Positions 6,488 through 6,492 of a DNA stretch of 6,492 bases are shown here, piece after piece. The stretch covers positions 1-6,492 of the forward strand of contig JAEZJZ010000028.1 of the NCBI GenBank assembly GCA_023436245.1, written 5' to 3'. Positions within the stretch are counted from its first letter, which is position 1. The number at the start of each line of letters is the position of its first letter. Position numbers and translations under genes: made by a program. Under the pieces are notes generated by a model that did not search any database, had not been told where the DNA came from, and saw only the letters and a program-made list of their open reading frames with translations. This DNA comes from Bacillota bacterium. GTDB lineage: Bacteria > Bacillota > UBA994 > UBA5500.

Positions 6488-6492
6488 ATGGC
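6488..6492 (+). CDS. Possible start of a further gene at the window edge
   Basis: GAAGAGG at 6472-6478 is followed after 9 bases by ATG at 6488-6490, 21 bases past the stop of the HD-domain gene. The spacing would suit translation of a next gene in the same operon. Only the ATG and two further bases are visible, so nothing can be said of a product; ATG at 6470 in the same frame is an alternative start. Confidence 0.2.

Overview
The window reads as chromosomal DNA of a moderately GC-rich bacterium, most likely an anaerobic Firmicute of the Clostridia/Peptococcaceae or Negativicutes type. The evidence for this is the pairing of a large surface protein carrying X2 (CBM_X2-like) modules and a C-terminal copper-amine-oxidase-N-like 'stalk' domain with a long MalT/LuxR-type ATPase regulator, plus strong purine-rich Shine-Dalgarno sites and a TTG start. 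The lineage is an inference from gene content; no rRNA or other marker gene is present.

Layout: all three genes lie on the + strand. (1) Bases 1-2923 are the 3' part of a very large secreted or surface protein whose start lies upstream of the window. It has one partial and four complete 96-residue X2 repeats in exact 288-bp register, a cadherin/Ig-like domain with an acidic DTDGD loop, an InlB-B-like (Gly/Ser-rich) repeat domain, a Pro-rich linker, an unassigned mixed domain, and a terminal two-lobed stalk domain. (2) A 202-bp gap (2924-3125) holds a 12-bp perfect hairpin, the probable terminator, and then the leader of the next gene. (3) Bases 3126-5699 encode an 857-residue MalT-like (LAL/STAND) transcriptional activator: N-terminal P-loop ATPase, helical TPR-like middle and C-terminal LuxR helix-turn-helix. 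Its best start is a TTG with an ideal GGAGGG ribosome binding site; the frame is open much further upstream, but that extension crosses the hairpin and should not be annotated. (4) A 164-bp gap (5700-5863) holds a plausible promoter. (5) Bases 5864-6466 encode a 200-residue HD-domain phosphohydrolase of the YfbR/HDDC2 type with all metal-binding residues present. A possible start of a further gene sits in the last few bases.

How they may work together: the surface protein and the regulator are adjacent and co-directional, which allows the idea that the regulator controls surface-protein expression in response to an intracellular ligand, but nothing in the sequence proves it. The HD enzyme looks like an independent nucleotide-metabolism gene with its own promoter. 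I see no phage, transposon, CRISPR or RNA gene. I do not find convincing evidence for an undescribed multi-gene system here. The most distinctive features are the mosaic X2 repeat array and the repeat/stalk architecture of the surface protein.
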